In this document: in pieces, positions 9,136 through 17,972 of the stretch
How the letters are laid out: each line of letters begins with the position of its first letter
Numbering within the stretch: the first letter of the stretch is position 1
Origin: CAWGHZ01 sp963822575
GTDB taxonomy: Bacteria > Pseudomonadota > Alphaproteobacteria > MPNO01 > DASWLB01
Assembly (NCBI GenBank): GCA_963822575.1
Contig: CAWGHZ010000003.1
Coordinates: 248,001-312,000, forward strand
Length of the DNA: 64,000 bases
Reading direction: 5' to 3'
Program-made: the position numbers and the translations under genes
Notes under the pieces: model-generated
Told to the model about the DNA's origin: nothing
Databases searched by the model: none
The model's input: the letters and a program-made list of their open reading frames with translations, nothing else

Positions 9136-9162
9136 AAAGGGCCGGCGAAAGCCGGCCCTTTT
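9136..9162 (+). terminator. rho-independent terminator after the PEP-CTERM gene
   Basis: AAAGGGCCGGC, loop GAAA, GCCGGCCC then TTTT: a perfect GC-rich stem with a tetraloop and a short T run, 24 bases after the stop codon. Confidence 0.85.
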
Positions 9163-9184
9163 CATTTGTGCGGTGCGTACGCGC

Positions 9185-9200
9185 TTAACCGGCGGTTTAC
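9185..9200. promoter_or_regulatory. near-match to a CtrA box
   Basis: TTAA-CCGGCGG-TTTAC differs by one base from TTAA-N7-TTAAC. It lies 49 bases before the methyltransferase start. The better copy at 47558 shares the same core (TTAACCG.CGGTT). Weak on its own. Confidence 0.3.
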
Positions 9201-9248
9201 GCCGTCCCCCTAGCCTTCCCGTCGCCGCACGAGGGTGGGACGGGACGG

Positions 9249-10202
9249 ATGGCCGCAAAGCCGCAACGAGCGGTGAACAAGAGCGCCGCGGGCGCGCGGC
9301 CGGCGGCCCCGACAGGGTCGCTTCGCGCGCGCCTCGCCGCCTGGTGGGAGGGCGCGCCGGCCCCGGCCGCCGCGCCGGTCGCGCGCGGGGGCAAGACGAC
9401 GCCGACCTCGAAGATCCCACCCCTGCCCGAGCTCTGGACGGCGCAGCGGATCGCCGCCGCCAATCTCCTGTGGAGCGAATCCTTCGTCACGCCGGTCAGG
9501 GCCGAGGCGGTCGCCGCGCTTGCGGCGCCGTTGGACCTGCAGACGGGCGACACGCTGCTCGACGCCGCCGCCGGGCTGGGGGGCGCGGCGCACGCCCTGG
9601 CCGCCCGCCACCAGCTCCGCGCCACGGCGCTGGAGCCTTCGGCGGCGCTCGTGGCCGCCGGCGCCGCCCTGGCGAAGGCGCAGGGCTGGGGGAAGGCGGT
9701 CGCGCTGTCCGCCTACGATCCGCGCTCGGACGAGTTCGCGCGCGGACCCTACGCGGCGGCCGTGGCGAACGAGCTGGTCTTCACCATCGAGGACAAGGAG
9801 GGGCTGCTCGCCCGCCTGGTGCGCGCGGTCAGGCCCCAGGGGCGCATCCTGATCGGTGACTATGTGTTGGCCGGTAGCGCGCCCGGTCCGGCGCTGGCGG
9901 CGTGGCAGGCGGCCGATCCCGCCCTTGTCCGGCCGTGGCGCATCGACGATGCGCGCAAGTGCCTTGCCAAGCTCAAGGTCGACATCACCGCGGCGGTCGA
10001 CGAGACGTCCCGGCTGCGCGCCCTCATCACCGGCGGGCTCGAAGCCTTTGCCGCGGGCGCCGCCGCCGGCGCCGTGAGCCCGGCGCTCGCCGCGCCGCTC
10101 GCCCGCGAGGTCGCGCTCTGGGCCGCGCGAAAGCATGCGCTCGACGGCGGCGAGATCCAATTCGTGGCGCTTTACGGCGTCAGGACCGGCGATGGCGCAT
10201 AG
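9249..10202 (+). CDS. class I SAM-dependent methyltransferase
   Basis: 317 residues. An Ala/Pro-rich, basic N-terminal stretch of about 60 residues is followed by a Rossmann methyltransferase core. Motif I is GDTLLDAAAGLGG near residue 98, then ATALEPSAALVAAG (motif II) and YAAAVANELVFTIEDKEGLL. The later part GRILIGDYVL fits motifs IV-V. The substrate is not evident. It stands alone between the PEP-CTERM terminator and the rpmJ promoter. Confidence 0.7.
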   Translation: MAAKPQRAVNKSAAGARPAAPTGSLRARLAAWWEGAPAPAAAPVARGGKTTPTSKIPPLPELWTAQRIAAANLLWSESFVTPVRAEAVAALAAPLDLQTGDTLLDAAAGLGGAAHALAARHQLRATALEPSAALVAAGAALAKAQGWGKAVALSAYDPRSDEFARGPYAAAVANELVFTIEDKEGLLARLVRAVRPQGRILIGDYVLAGSAPGPALAAWQAADPALVRPWRIDDARKCLAKLKVDITAAVDETSRLRALITGGLEAFAAGAAAGAVSPALAAPLAREVALWAARKHALDGGEIQFVALYGVRTGDGA

Positions 10203-10236
10203 CCGCGAAATACCGGGCTTCGCGCCGTTGCGCGCG

Positions 10237-10265
10237 TTGACAGTGCCGGCCCCGGCCGCTATGGT
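10237..10265 (+). promoter_or_regulatory. sigma-70 promoter for rpmJ
   Basis: A perfect TTGACA (10237-10242), 17-base spacer and TATGGT (10260-10265). The expected start is near 10272, 21 bases before the rpmJ ATG. Strong for a high-GC genome and apt for a ribosomal protein gene. Confidence 0.7.
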
Positions 10266-10292
10266 CCGGCGCGTTTCGGAAAGCGGCGTCCC

Positions 10293-10418
10293 ATGAAAAT
10301 CGTCAACTCGCTCAAGACCATCAAGAAGCGGCACAAGGATTGCCGCGTCGTGCGCCGCCGCGGCCGGGTGTACGTCATCAACAAGACCAACCGGCGCTTC
10401 AAGGCCCGCCAGGGCTAG
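10293..10418 (+). CDS. rpmJ: 50S ribosomal protein L36
   Basis: 41 residues beginning MKIVNSLKTIKKRHKDCRVV and ending RFKARQG. This is the longer alphaproteobacterial form of L36. It has only one cysteine (C17), so it lacks the four zinc ligands of the classical L36 (the YkgO-like, zinc-independent type). Basic throughout, monocistronic, with its own strong promoter. Confidence 0.93.
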   Translation: MKIVNSLKTIKKRHKDCRVVRRRGRVYVINKTNRRFKARQG

Positions 10419-10470
10419 CGGCCCCGCGCTTTTCCTTGCCCCGCGGGGGCAAGTCGGCGTAACTCAACCC

Positions 10471-11958
10471 ATGCGCATGCCGGAACCCGACGCGGGCGTC
10501 ATCGCCCGGCGGGGCGAGATCGCGCGGCGGCTTGCCGCGCTCGTCGCCCCGGGCGGCGTCATCGCCGACGACGCCACGCTGCGCGCCTACGAGTGCGACG
10601 GGCTGACCGCCTACCGCACTCCGCCGATGATCGCCGTCCTGCCCGAGACGACCGCCGAGGTTTCCGCCGTGCTCGCCGCCTGCCGCGAGATGGGGGTGAA
10701 GGTGGTGCCGCGCGGCGCCGGCACGTCGCTCTCGGGCGGCGCGCTGCCCTTGGCCGACGGGGTGCTGGTCGGGCTCGGCAAGTTCAACCGCATCATCGAG
10801 ATCGACTACGAGAACCGCTGCGCCGTGGTGCAGCCGGGCGTTCCCAACCTCGCCATCTCCGACGCCGTCGCCGCCGCCGGCTTCTACTATGCGCCCGACC
10901 CGTCGAGCCAGATCGCCTGCACCATCGGCGGCAACGTGGCCGAGAACTCAGGCGGCGTGCACTGCCTTAAATACGGGCTCACCACCAACAACATCACCGG
11001 GATCGAGCTGGTGCTGATGTCGGGCGAGATCCTGCGGCTCGGCGGCAAGGCGCTGGAGACGGACGGCTACGACCTGCTGGGCGTCGTCACCGGGTCCGAA
11101 GGGCTGCTGGGCATCGTCACCGAGGTGACCGTGCGCCTCTTGCGCAAGCCCGCGATGGCGCGCGCGCTGCTGATCGGCTTCCCCGCGAGCGAGCGGGCCG
11201 GCGATTGCGTCTCCGCCATCCTCACCGCCGGCATCATCCCCGGCGGCATGGAGATGATGGACCGACCCGCCATCCGCGCCGCCGAGGATTTCGCCCACGC
11301 CGGCTATCCGACCGACGCCGAGGCGTTGCTGATCGTCGAGCTGGACGGGCCCCGGATCGAGGTCGACCATCTGGTCGCGCGCGTCGGCGAGATCGCGGCA
11401 GCGCACGGCGCGACCGGCGTGCGCGCATCGGAAGGCGAGGACGAGCGGCTGCGCTTCTGGGCCGGGCGCAAGGCGGCCTTCCCGGCGATGGGCCGGCTCT
11501 CGCCCGACTATTACTGCATGGACGGCACCATCCCGCGCCGCCGCCTGGCCGAGGTGCTGAAGGGCATTTCCGATCTGTCGCGCCGCCACGGGCTCGGCGT
11601 CGCCAACGTGTTCCACGCGGGCGACGGGAACCTGCACCCGCTGATCCTTTACGACGCCAACAAGCCGGGCGAGATCGAGACGGCCGAGGCGTTCGGCGCC
11701 GATATTCTGCGGCTCTGCGTCGCGGTCGGCGGCGTGCTCACCGGCGAGCACGGCGTCGGTGTCGAGAAGCGCGACCTGATGGGAACGATGTTCAGCGACG
11801 CCGACCTCGCCCAGCAGCAGCGCATCAAGTGCGCATTCGATGCCGACCTCCTGCTCAACCCGGGCAAGATGTTCCCCACCCTGCACCGCTGCGCCGAGCT
11901 TGGCCGCGTCCACGTCCATGGCGGCGAGCTCCGCCACGCGCATTTGCCGCGGTTCTGA
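10471..11958 (+). CDS. glcD: glycolate oxidase FAD subunit
   Basis: 495 residues. It has a PCMH-type FAD-binding domain with VVPRGAGTSLSGGALP near residue 80 and CTIGGNVAENSGGVHCLKYG near 150. The C-terminal FAD-oxidase domain contains NVFHAGDGNLHPLI and GEHGVGVEKRD, the active-site signatures of the D-lactate/glycolate dehydrogenase family. It is the first gene of glcDEF; with GlcE and GlcF it oxidises glycolate to glyoxylate at the membrane. A second ATG at 10477 is an alternative start. Confidence 0.93.
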   Translation: MRMPEPDAGVIARRGEIARRLAALVAPGGVIADDATLRAYECDGLTAYRTPPMIAVLPETTAEVSAVLAACREMGVKVVPRGAGTSLSGGALPLADGVLVGLGKFNRIIEIDYENRCAVVQPGVPNLAISDAVAAAGFYYAPDPSSQIACTIGGNVAENSGGVHCLKYGLTTNNITGIELVLMSGEILRLGGKALETDGYDLLGVVTGSEGLLGIVTEVTVRLLRKPAMARALLIGFPASERAGDCVSAILTAGIIPGGMEMMDRPAIRAAEDFAHAGYPTDAEALLIVELDGPRIEVDHLVARVGEIAAAHGATGVRASEGEDERLRFWAGRKAAFPAMGRLSPDYYCMDGTIPRRRLAEVLKGISDLSRRHGLGVANVFHAGDGNLHPLILYDANKPGEIETAEAFGADILRLCVAVGGVLTGEHGVGVEKRDLMGTMFSDADLAQQQRIKCAFDADLLLNPGKMFPTLHRCAELGRVHVHGGELRHAHLPRF

Positions 11959-11959
11959 A

Positions 11960-13207
11960 ATGGCCGACGCCGTCGACACCGATAGCGCGCTGCGCCCGGC
12001 GGACGAGGCGGCGCTGGCCGAGGCCATTGCCGATCTGCTGGCGCGGGGCGAATCGGTCGAACTTGTCGGCGGCGGCACCAAGCGCGCGCTCGGCCGGCCC
12101 GACCCGCCGCCCCTGCGCCTCACGACCGCCGCCTTCGCGGGTATCCGTTTGTACGAGCCGGAGGAGCTGGTGATGTCGGCCGGCGCGGCGACCCCGGTGG
12201 CCGAGATCGAGGCCGAGCTCGCCCGGCACAACCAGATACTCGCCTTCGAGCCGCCCGACATGGCGGCCCTGTACGGCGCCACCGGACGGTGCACCATCGG
12301 CGGCGCATTCGCCGCCAACCTCGCCGGGCCGCGGCGCATCCGGGCCGGCGCGGCGCGCGACCACATCCTCGGCCTCAGCGCCGTGTCGGGCCGCGGCGAG
12401 CCGTTCAAGGCCGGCGGGCGCGTGGTGAAGAACGTCACCGGCTACGACGTTCCGAAACTGATGGCCGGGTCGTTCGGCACGCTGGCGGCGATGACCGAGG
12501 TGACGTTCCGCGTGCTGCCGGCGCCCGAGACGGAAGCGACGCTGGTCGTCGCGGGCGCGGACACGGCGCTGGTCGCCGCGATGACGGCGGCGCTGGGAAG
12601 CCCGCACGACGTCTCGGGCGCGGCGGCGCTGTCCGGGGCGGTGGTGGCGCAGTCGGCGGTGGCCGCGGTCGCCGCCATCGGCGCGCCGGTGGCGGCGCTG
12701 CGCATCGAAGGGTTCGGGCCGTCGGTCGCCGCGCGCACCGAGGCGCTCAAGTCGCTGCTGGCGGAGCACGAGCTCGCCGCGATCGAGGGCGCGGAGAGCC
12801 GGGCGCTGTGGCGCGAGATCCGCGACCTCGCCGCCTTCGCGCCCGAGGCGCCGCTGGGGCGCGTAAGCTGCATCTGGCGCGTGGCGCTCCCCGGCAGCAA
12901 GGCGCCTGAGGCGCTGGCCGCCATCCGCCGCGCCACCGGCTTCGAGGCCGTGCTCGACTGGGGCGGCGGGCGCATCTTCCTGGCCGTGCCCGAGGGGCCG
13001 GGCGACGCCTTCGCCGCCGCCGTGCGCGAGGCCGCCCAGGCGGCCGGCGGTCACGCCGTGCTCGTCCGCGCGCCCGACGCGCTGCGCCGCATCGTGGCCC
13101 CCTTCCCGCCCCAGAAGGCGGCGCTGGCCGCGCTCGCCGCGCGCGTCAAGTCGGCCTTCGATCCGCACGGCGTGCTCAACCCCGGCCGCATGTACGAGGG
13201 CGTGTGA
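11960..13207 (+). CDS. glcE: glycolate oxidase FAD-binding subunit
   Basis: 415 residues starting one base after the glcD stop. It has the shortened FAD-binding half typical of GlcE: VELVGGGTKRALGRP, then CTIGGAFAANLAGPRRIRAGAARDHILG and GGRVVKNVTGYDVPKLMAGSFGTLA, and a C-terminal NPGRMY. It overlaps glcF by one base (TGATG), so the three subunits are translated together. Confidence 0.92.
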   Translation: MADAVDTDSALRPADEAALAEAIADLLARGESVELVGGGTKRALGRPDPPPLRLTTAAFAGIRLYEPEELVMSAGAATPVAEIEAELARHNQILAFEPPDMAALYGATGRCTIGGAFAANLAGPRRIRAGAARDHILGLSAVSGRGEPFKAGGRVVKNVTGYDVPKLMAGSFGTLAAMTEVTFRVLPAPETEATLVVAGADTALVAAMTAALGSPHDVSGAAALSGAVVAQSAVAAVAAIGAPVAALRIEGFGPSVAARTEALKSLLAEHELAAIEGAESRALWREIRDLAAFAPEAPLGRVSCIWRVALPGSKAPEALAAIRRATGFEAVLDWGGGRIFLAVPEGPGDAFAAAVREAAQAAGGHAVLVRAPDALRRIVAPFPPQKAALAALAARVKSAFDPHGVLNPGRMYEGV

Positions 13208-14505
13208 TGCAGACGCGCTTTGCGCCCGAGCGGCTGGCTGTCGATTCCGACCTCGCCGAATCCGACCACATATTGCGCGCCTGCGTGCATTGCGGCTTCT
13301 GCACCGCGACCTGCCCAACCTATCTGGAGCTGGGCGACGAGCGCGACTCGCCGCGCGGGCGCATCTACCTCATCAAGGACATGCTGGAGAACGACCGGCC
13401 GCCGGCGGCCGAGACGGTGACGCATATCGACCGGTGCCTCTCCTGCCTCGGCTGCATGACGACCTGCCCGTCCGGCGTGCATTACCAGCATCTGGTCGAC
13501 CATGCGCGCGCCTTCATCGAGGAGCGGTTCGACCGCCCGGCCTCGGAACGGGCGCTGCGCGCCGCCATCGCCGCCGTGCTGCCGCGGGTCGGGCGGTTCC
13601 GCGCCGCGCTGGCGCTGGGGCGCTTGGTCCAGCCGTTCGCGCGGGTCCTGTCGCCGCTTCTGCGCCACGCGCTGTCGCTGATGCCGCCCGCTTCGCGCGG
13701 CGCCGATCCGGCCGCCCAGCCGCGCGTCTTCCCGGCCGAGGGCGCGCGCACCAGGCGCGTCGCCCTGCTTGCCGGCTGCGTGCAGCAGGTGCTGACGCCG
13801 CAGATCAACGCCGCGACCATCCGGCTGCTCACCCGCCATGGCTGCGAGGTGGTGGTTGCCGAGGGCGCGGCATGTTGCGGCGCGCTTTCGCACCATCTCG
13901 GCCGCGCCGCGGACGGGCGCGACTTCGCGCGCGCCAACGTCGCCGCCTGGACGCGCGAGATCGAGGGCGGCGGGCTCGACGCCATCGTCGCCAACGCGTC
14001 GGGCTGCGGCACCCAAGTGAAGGATTACGGCTTCCTGCTGCGCGAGGACAAGGAGTGGGCCGACCGCGCCGCCAAAATCTCCGCGCTGGCCAGGGACGTG
14101 ACCGAGCTGATGGCCGAGATCGGTCTGCGCCCCGCGGGGACGGCGCCACCGCTCGCCGTCGCCTATCACGACGCCTGCTCGCTGCGCCACGGACAGAAGG
14201 TGACGGAGGCGCCGCGCGAGCTATTGGCCGCCGCGGGCTTCGCCGTGCGCGAGGTGGGCGAGGGCCATATCTGCTGCGGCTCGGCCGGCAGCTACAATCT
14301 GCTGCAGCCGTCCCTCGCCGAGCGGCTGCGCGCGCGCAAGGCGCGCAACGTCGAGGCGACCGGGGCGGATGTGGTGGCCGCCGGCAATGTCGGCTGCATC
14401 GTACAGATCGGCGGTGCGACCGCGCGGCCGGTGGTGCACACGGTGGAGCTTCTCGACTGGGCGACCGGCGGCCCGCGGCCACCGGCATTGAGGACCGCGA
14501 CATGA
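13207..14505 (+). CDS. glcF: glycolate oxidase iron-sulfur subunit
   Basis: 432 residues from ATG 13207 (GTG 13204 is possible). Two 4Fe-4S ligand sets are seen, CVHCGFCTATCP near residue 28 and CLSCLGCMTTCP near residue 78. Two CCG-type domains follow (ACCGALSHHLG and ICCGSAGSYN) with a YHDACSLRHGQ motif. It passes electrons from GlcD/GlcE to the quinone pool. Its stop overlaps the next start by four bases (ATGA). Confidence 0.93.
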   Translation: MQTRFAPERLAVDSDLAESDHILRACVHCGFCTATCPTYLELGDERDSPRGRIYLIKDMLENDRPPAAETVTHIDRCLSCLGCMTTCPSGVHYQHLVDHARAFIEERFDRPASERALRAAIAAVLPRVGRFRAALALGRLVQPFARVLSPLLRHALSLMPPASRGADPAAQPRVFPAEGARTRRVALLAGCVQQVLTPQINAATIRLLTRHGCEVVVAEGAACCGALSHHLGRAADGRDFARANVAAWTREIEGGGLDAIVANASGCGTQVKDYGFLLREDKEWADRAAKISALARDVTELMAEIGLRPAGTAPPLAVAYHDACSLRHGQKVTEAPRELLAAAGFAVREVGEGHICCGSAGSYNLLQPSLAERLRARKARNVEATGADVVAAGNVGCIVQIGGATARPVVHTVELLDWATGGPRPPALRTAT

Positions 14506-15062
14506 CGATGCCGAAGCTGATGCTGTGGCTCGCCACCTTCGCGACCTTGTGGATCGCGCAGCCGGCGGCGGCGTCGCAGACCGATCCGCGGCTCGACGCA
14601 CTGTTCCGCCGGCTTGCCGCGACGCACGACCCGACCGAGGCCGCGCTGATCGAGCAGGGCATCTGGACCATCTGGCTGCAATCGGGCGATCCGAAGATCG
14701 ACCGGCTGATGGCCGGCGGCATGGCGGCGATGGATGCCGGCGACGCCGACACCGCGGGCGAGCTGTTCGACGAGATCGTCGAGGAGGCGCCCGACTTCGC
14801 CGAGGGATGGAACAAGCGCGCGACGCTACGCTACATGACCGGCGATTACCACGGCTCGCTCGCCGACATCGGCAAAACGCTGGCGCTCGAGTCGCGCCAT
14901 TTCGGCGCGCTGTCCGGCATGGGGCTCTGCTACCTCGCGCTCGGCGACGACGCCAAGGCGCTCGATGCGTTCCGCCGTGCGCTGGCGGTCGATCCCAACC
15001 TTCCGGGCGCGGCCGACCGTGTCCGGGCGCTCGAGGACAAGATCAAGGGCCGCGCGATCTAG
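14502..15062 (+). CDS. exported tetratricopeptide-repeat protein
   Basis: 186 residues. Residues 1-25 are a signal peptide ending AAA-S. Three or so TPR units follow, for example GDADTAGELFDEIVEEAPDF, ATLRYMTGDYHGSLADIGKTL and GLCYLALGDDAKALDAFRRALAVDPN. It is coupled to glcF by an ATGA overlap and is the last gene of that operon. Periplasmic, probably a protein-interaction scaffold; a direct role in glycolate oxidation is not shown. Confidence 0.75.
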   Translation: MTMPKLMLWLATFATLWIAQPAAASQTDPRLDALFRRLAATHDPTEAALIEQGIWTIWLQSGDPKIDRLMAGGMAAMDAGDADTAGELFDEIVEEAPDFAEGWNKRATLRYMTGDYHGSLADIGKTLALESRHFGALSGMGLCYLALGDDAKALDAFRRALAVDPNLPGAADRVRALEDKIKGRAI

Positions 15063-17044
15063 CTTCGCGGCGCGAGGGCCGGGGCTGCGCTGGCACTTTC
15101 GACGCGGCAGGCGATGCCGCGGACCTCGAACTCGGCACACATCTTCTCGACGGGGGCCCGCGCGGAGATCGGCGGCGTTACCAGTGCATAGCTCAGGCTG
15201 GCGGCGTTGAGCGTGCTACGCTCGGCGACGATCTGGACCGCGCCGTAGAGCTCCGGCGCGCGCTTGACCATGTCGAGCCAGCCCTGCGTCGCGTCGATCC
15301 GGCTGGGATAGGCGGCGAGGCGCGCGCGATAGTAGGTGCCGTGCAGCGGCAGGGCGGCGAACGTCGCCGGCTCGGGCAATGCGCCGGGACGGAACGAAAC
15401 GCCTTCGCCGAGCGGCATGATATGCGGCCGCGCCGCGGGCGGGGCCGGCGGTGCCTGGACGGCCGCGGCGGCCGCGGCGCGCGTGGCGTCCGGCTCAGAG
15501 GCGGCCGGCGCCAGCGGGGACGCGGGCGCGGGCTCCGGTGCCATGGCAGCGACGGGCGCCGGCTCGGGCGCCGAAGCCGGCGCGCTCATCCCGTCCTTCG
15601 CCTCCATGGGAGGCTGGGAAGGCGCTTCCGCGCGCTTGGCGAGGTCCGGATTTGCGGCGGGAGGCTTGGACCGGATATCAGCGTCCCCGGTCCCGGCGGG
15701 CGCGGGACAGGCCGACGGGATGGCTCCCTCCGGTACGCACGAAGCCGGCGCGGCCCCGGACTCTTCGTCGGGCATGTTCGTCGACGCCGGTTGGACGACG
15801 GCGGGATAGTCGTACATCGAGGCAAGCTCGGCGAGAGCGTCAGCGGGCATGTCGACCGTTTTCGCCAGCATCGGTGCCGACGGCGCCTGAGCAGGGACCG
15901 GGGGAGACGGCTGCACCTCCGTGGCCGGCGTCGCCATCGCGACCGGCTTGGATGCCGCGGGCTTCGCGTTGACCTTGGGCGCGGGCGCCGTGGGGTCTGG
16001 CGCCGGCGTCGCCATCGCCACCGACTTGGGCTCGGCGGGCGTCGCGTCGGCGGTGGGCGCAGGCGCCGTGGCGTCCGGGGCCGGCGTTGTCATCGCCACC
16101 GTCTTGGGTGCCGCAGGCTTCGCGCCGACCTTGGGCTCAGGCGGCGTGATCTTAGGTTCCGGCGCCGCCATCGCGACCGGCTTGAGCGCCACCGGCTTCG
16201 CGCCGGCGGTCGGATCGGGCGCCGTGGCGTCCGGCGCCGGCGTCTTGCCCGAGACGGGCAACGGGCCAAGGTTGCGGGCGCGCAGCGCAGCGTACATGGC
16301 GAGGTTCTTCTTCACGGCCGCCTCGTCCATGTCGCGGCGGGCGATCCGCGCGGCGTTCGCCATGTCGCCCGCGAGGCCGTAGGCGAGCGCGAGGTTGTTA
16401 CGCTCGCGCGGGCCGGCGTCGGGCGCGCCCACAGCCCGGCTCAGGACCGCGATCGCCTCGCGAGTGTCGCCGGAGGCGGCAAGCGACAGGCCGAGATTGT
16501 TCTCGAGCGCGAGGTCGCCGGGGCGCACCGCCAGCCCGGCGCGGTACATCGCCTGCGCGTGGGTGTGCTGGCTCTGCATGTCATAGGCGACGCCGAGCCC
16601 GTTATAGGTGCGCGGATCCTTCGCGAGGGCGAGGGAGGCGGTAAGCTGCTCGATGGCGAGCTGCGGCCGGTCCAGCGCGATCAGCGCGTTGCCGAGTCCG
16701 CGTCGCGCTTCCGCTTCGGCACCCTTGAGGTGGACGGCTTCGCGGTAGGCGGCGGCCGCCTGCTCGAACGCCCCGAGGCGGAACAGCGCCCCGCCCATCC
16801 CGACCAGCGGCGCCGGATCGTGCGGGTTGCGCTTGTGCGCTTCGCGATAGAGCGAGACCGCGGCCGCATCGTCGCCGGACGCGGCGGTCTGGCGGGCAAC
16901 GCTGAGGAGCGCCTGGCCGCGGATGGGGGCGGCGGGCTTGGTCGGGTCGCCGCCGGCTGGCGACGCGGCGCAGCCGGAGACCAGCGCCGCCAGAAGCCCG
17001 GAGACGGCGAGGCCTGCGACGCGCGAGGTGCATGTGTTTTTCAT
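15059..17044 (-). CDS. TPR lipoprotein with Pro/Ala repeat linker and C-terminal SPOR-like domain
   Basis: 661 residues. The lipobox LVSGC puts the acylated Cys at about residue 25. TPR units fill residues 45-255, much like TadD (YREAHKRNPHDPAPLVGMGGAL, LGVAYDMQSQHTHAQAMYRAGL). Residues 265-530 are a low-complexity linker in which a unit like KPVAMATPAPD-PTAPAPKVNAKPA returns five or six times. The last 75 residues (RARLAAYPSRIDATQGWLDMVKR onwards) have the length and pattern of a peptidoglycan-binding SPOR domain, which is an inference. It is divergent from the ParA gene, sharing a 244-base AT-rich control region. Its last four bases face the TPR gene at 14502. Confidence 0.7.
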   Translation of the reverse strand: MKNTCTSRVAGLAVSGLLAALVSGCAASPAGGDPTKPAAPIRGQALLSVARQTAASGDDAAAVSLYREAHKRNPHDPAPLVGMGGALFRLGAFEQAAAAYREAVHLKGAEAEARRGLGNALIALDRPQLAIEQLTASLALAKDPRTYNGLGVAYDMQSQHTHAQAMYRAGLAVRPGDLALENNLGLSLAASGDTREAIAVLSRAVGAPDAGPRERNNLALAYGLAGDMANAARIARRDMDEAAVKKNLAMYAALRARNLGPLPVSGKTPAPDATAPDPTAGAKPVALKPVAMAAPEPKITPPEPKVGAKPAAPKTVAMTTPAPDATAPAPTADATPAEPKSVAMATPAPDPTAPAPKVNAKPAASKPVAMATPATEVQPSPPVPAQAPSAPMLAKTVDMPADALAELASMYDYPAVVQPASTNMPDEESGAAPASCVPEGAIPSACPAPAGTGDADIRSKPPAANPDLAKRAEAPSQPPMEAKDGMSAPASAPEPAPVAAMAPEPAPASPLAPAASEPDATRAAAAAAVQAPPAPPAARPHIMPLGEGVSFRPGALPEPATFAALPLHGTYYRARLAAYPSRIDATQGWLDMVKRAPELYGAVQIVAERSTLNAASLSYALVTPPISARAPVEKMCAEFEVRGIACRVESASAAPALAPRS

Positions 17045-17069
17045 AGTGCGAAAACCTAGCGAATGGCCT

Positions 17070-17126
17070 TTAACATCGGATTAAAAGCCGCCGACCCAAA
17101 CGGAGAAAAATTCGTTCGAATTCGAA
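17070..17126. promoter_or_regulatory. AT-rich divergent control region with CtrA-like box and TTCGAA palindrome
   Basis: TTAA-CATCGGA-TTAA at 17070-17084 has the two half-sites and 7-base spacing of a CtrA box, but the base after the second TTAA is A instead of C. TTCGAATTCGAA at 17115-17126 is a perfect 12-base palindrome, and TTCGAA returns at 17149-17154. Both lie between the divergent TPR lipoprotein and parA-like genes in 17045-17288, which is much richer in A+T than its surroundings. Confidence 0.4.
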
Positions 17127-17288
17127 GCAATCATTCTGCGAAACAAATTTCGAACTGTTTTTATAAAACGCGGCTTCTATACATATTGAATACTTATTCG
17201 TTCACGCCGCATTAAGACCTTGCGGAGATACTGCCGGCGGAGTGAGGAACGGCCAGCGGATCGCCCGGCCGGGAAGAAGGAGCAACCT

Positions 17289-17972
17289 ATGCAAGTCATG
17301 GCAGTCGCGTCGCAGAAGGGCGGATCGGGCAAGACGACGCTCGCCGGCCATCTCGCCGTCGAGGCCGAGCGCCAGGGCGCCGGCCCGGTGGCGCTGATCG
17401 ACACCGACCCGCAAGGGAGCCTTGCCGCGTGGTGGAACGCGCGCACGGCCGAGACGCCCGTCTTCGTCGAAACCTACGTCTCGCGCCTGGTGGAGGATCT
17501 GGAGAAGCTGCGCACCGCGGGCGTGCAGCTCGTAGTGATCGACACGCCACCCGCCATCACCGACACCATCGTGGAGGTGGTGCGCGCGTCGGACCTGGTG
17601 CTGATCCCAGTGCGGCCGAGCCCGCACGACCTTGGCGCGGCCGGGGCGACGGTCGACCTTGTCGAGTCGCTCGGCAAGCCGCTGGTGTTCGCGATCAACG
17701 GCGCCTCGCCGCGCGCGCGCATCACGTCGGAGGCGGTGATCGCGCTGTCGCAGCACGGCACGCTGGCCCCCTCGATCGTGCATCACCGCACCGACTTCGC
17801 AGCGAGCATGATCGACGGGCGCACGGTGATGGAGCTGCCGCGCACCGACCGGTCCTCGGCCGAGGTGGTGGCGCTATGGACCTACCTCGCGCGCCGGATG
17901 GTCGGGCGCGAGCGGCCGAACCTGGCCGAGGCGATGGCCGCGGCGCCCGCCTTCGCGGAGCACGGCGCATGA
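17289..17972 (+). CDS. ParA/MinD-type partition ATPase
   Basis: 227 residues with the deviant Walker A KGGSGKT at residues 10-16, the ALIDTDPQGSLAAW motif (A') and VVIDTPPA (Walker B). It is short and lacks an N-terminal DNA-binding domain, so it is of the type that works with a small DNA- or cargo-binding partner. The next gene, overlapping by four bases (ATGA), has a ribbon-helix-helix-like segment and fits that role. The genes nearby are chromosomal, so a role in positioning a protein complex is as likely as DNA segregation. Confidence 0.85.
   Translation: MQVMAVASQKGGSGKTTLAGHLAVEAERQGAGPVALIDTDPQGSLAAWWNARTAETPVFVETYVSRLVEDLEKLRTAGVQLVVIDTPPAITDTIVEVVRASDLVLIPVRPSPHDLGAAGATVDLVESLGKPLVFAINGASPRARITSEAVIALSQHGTLAPSIVHHRTDFAASMIDGRTVMELPRTDRSSAEVVALWTYLARRMVGRERPNLAEAMAAAPAFAEHGA

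Noticed and set aside
9136..9162. Hairpin GGGCCGGC-GAAA-GCCGGCCC as a regulatory RNA
   Set aside because: Position just after a stop codon with a T run makes a plain terminator the simpler reading.
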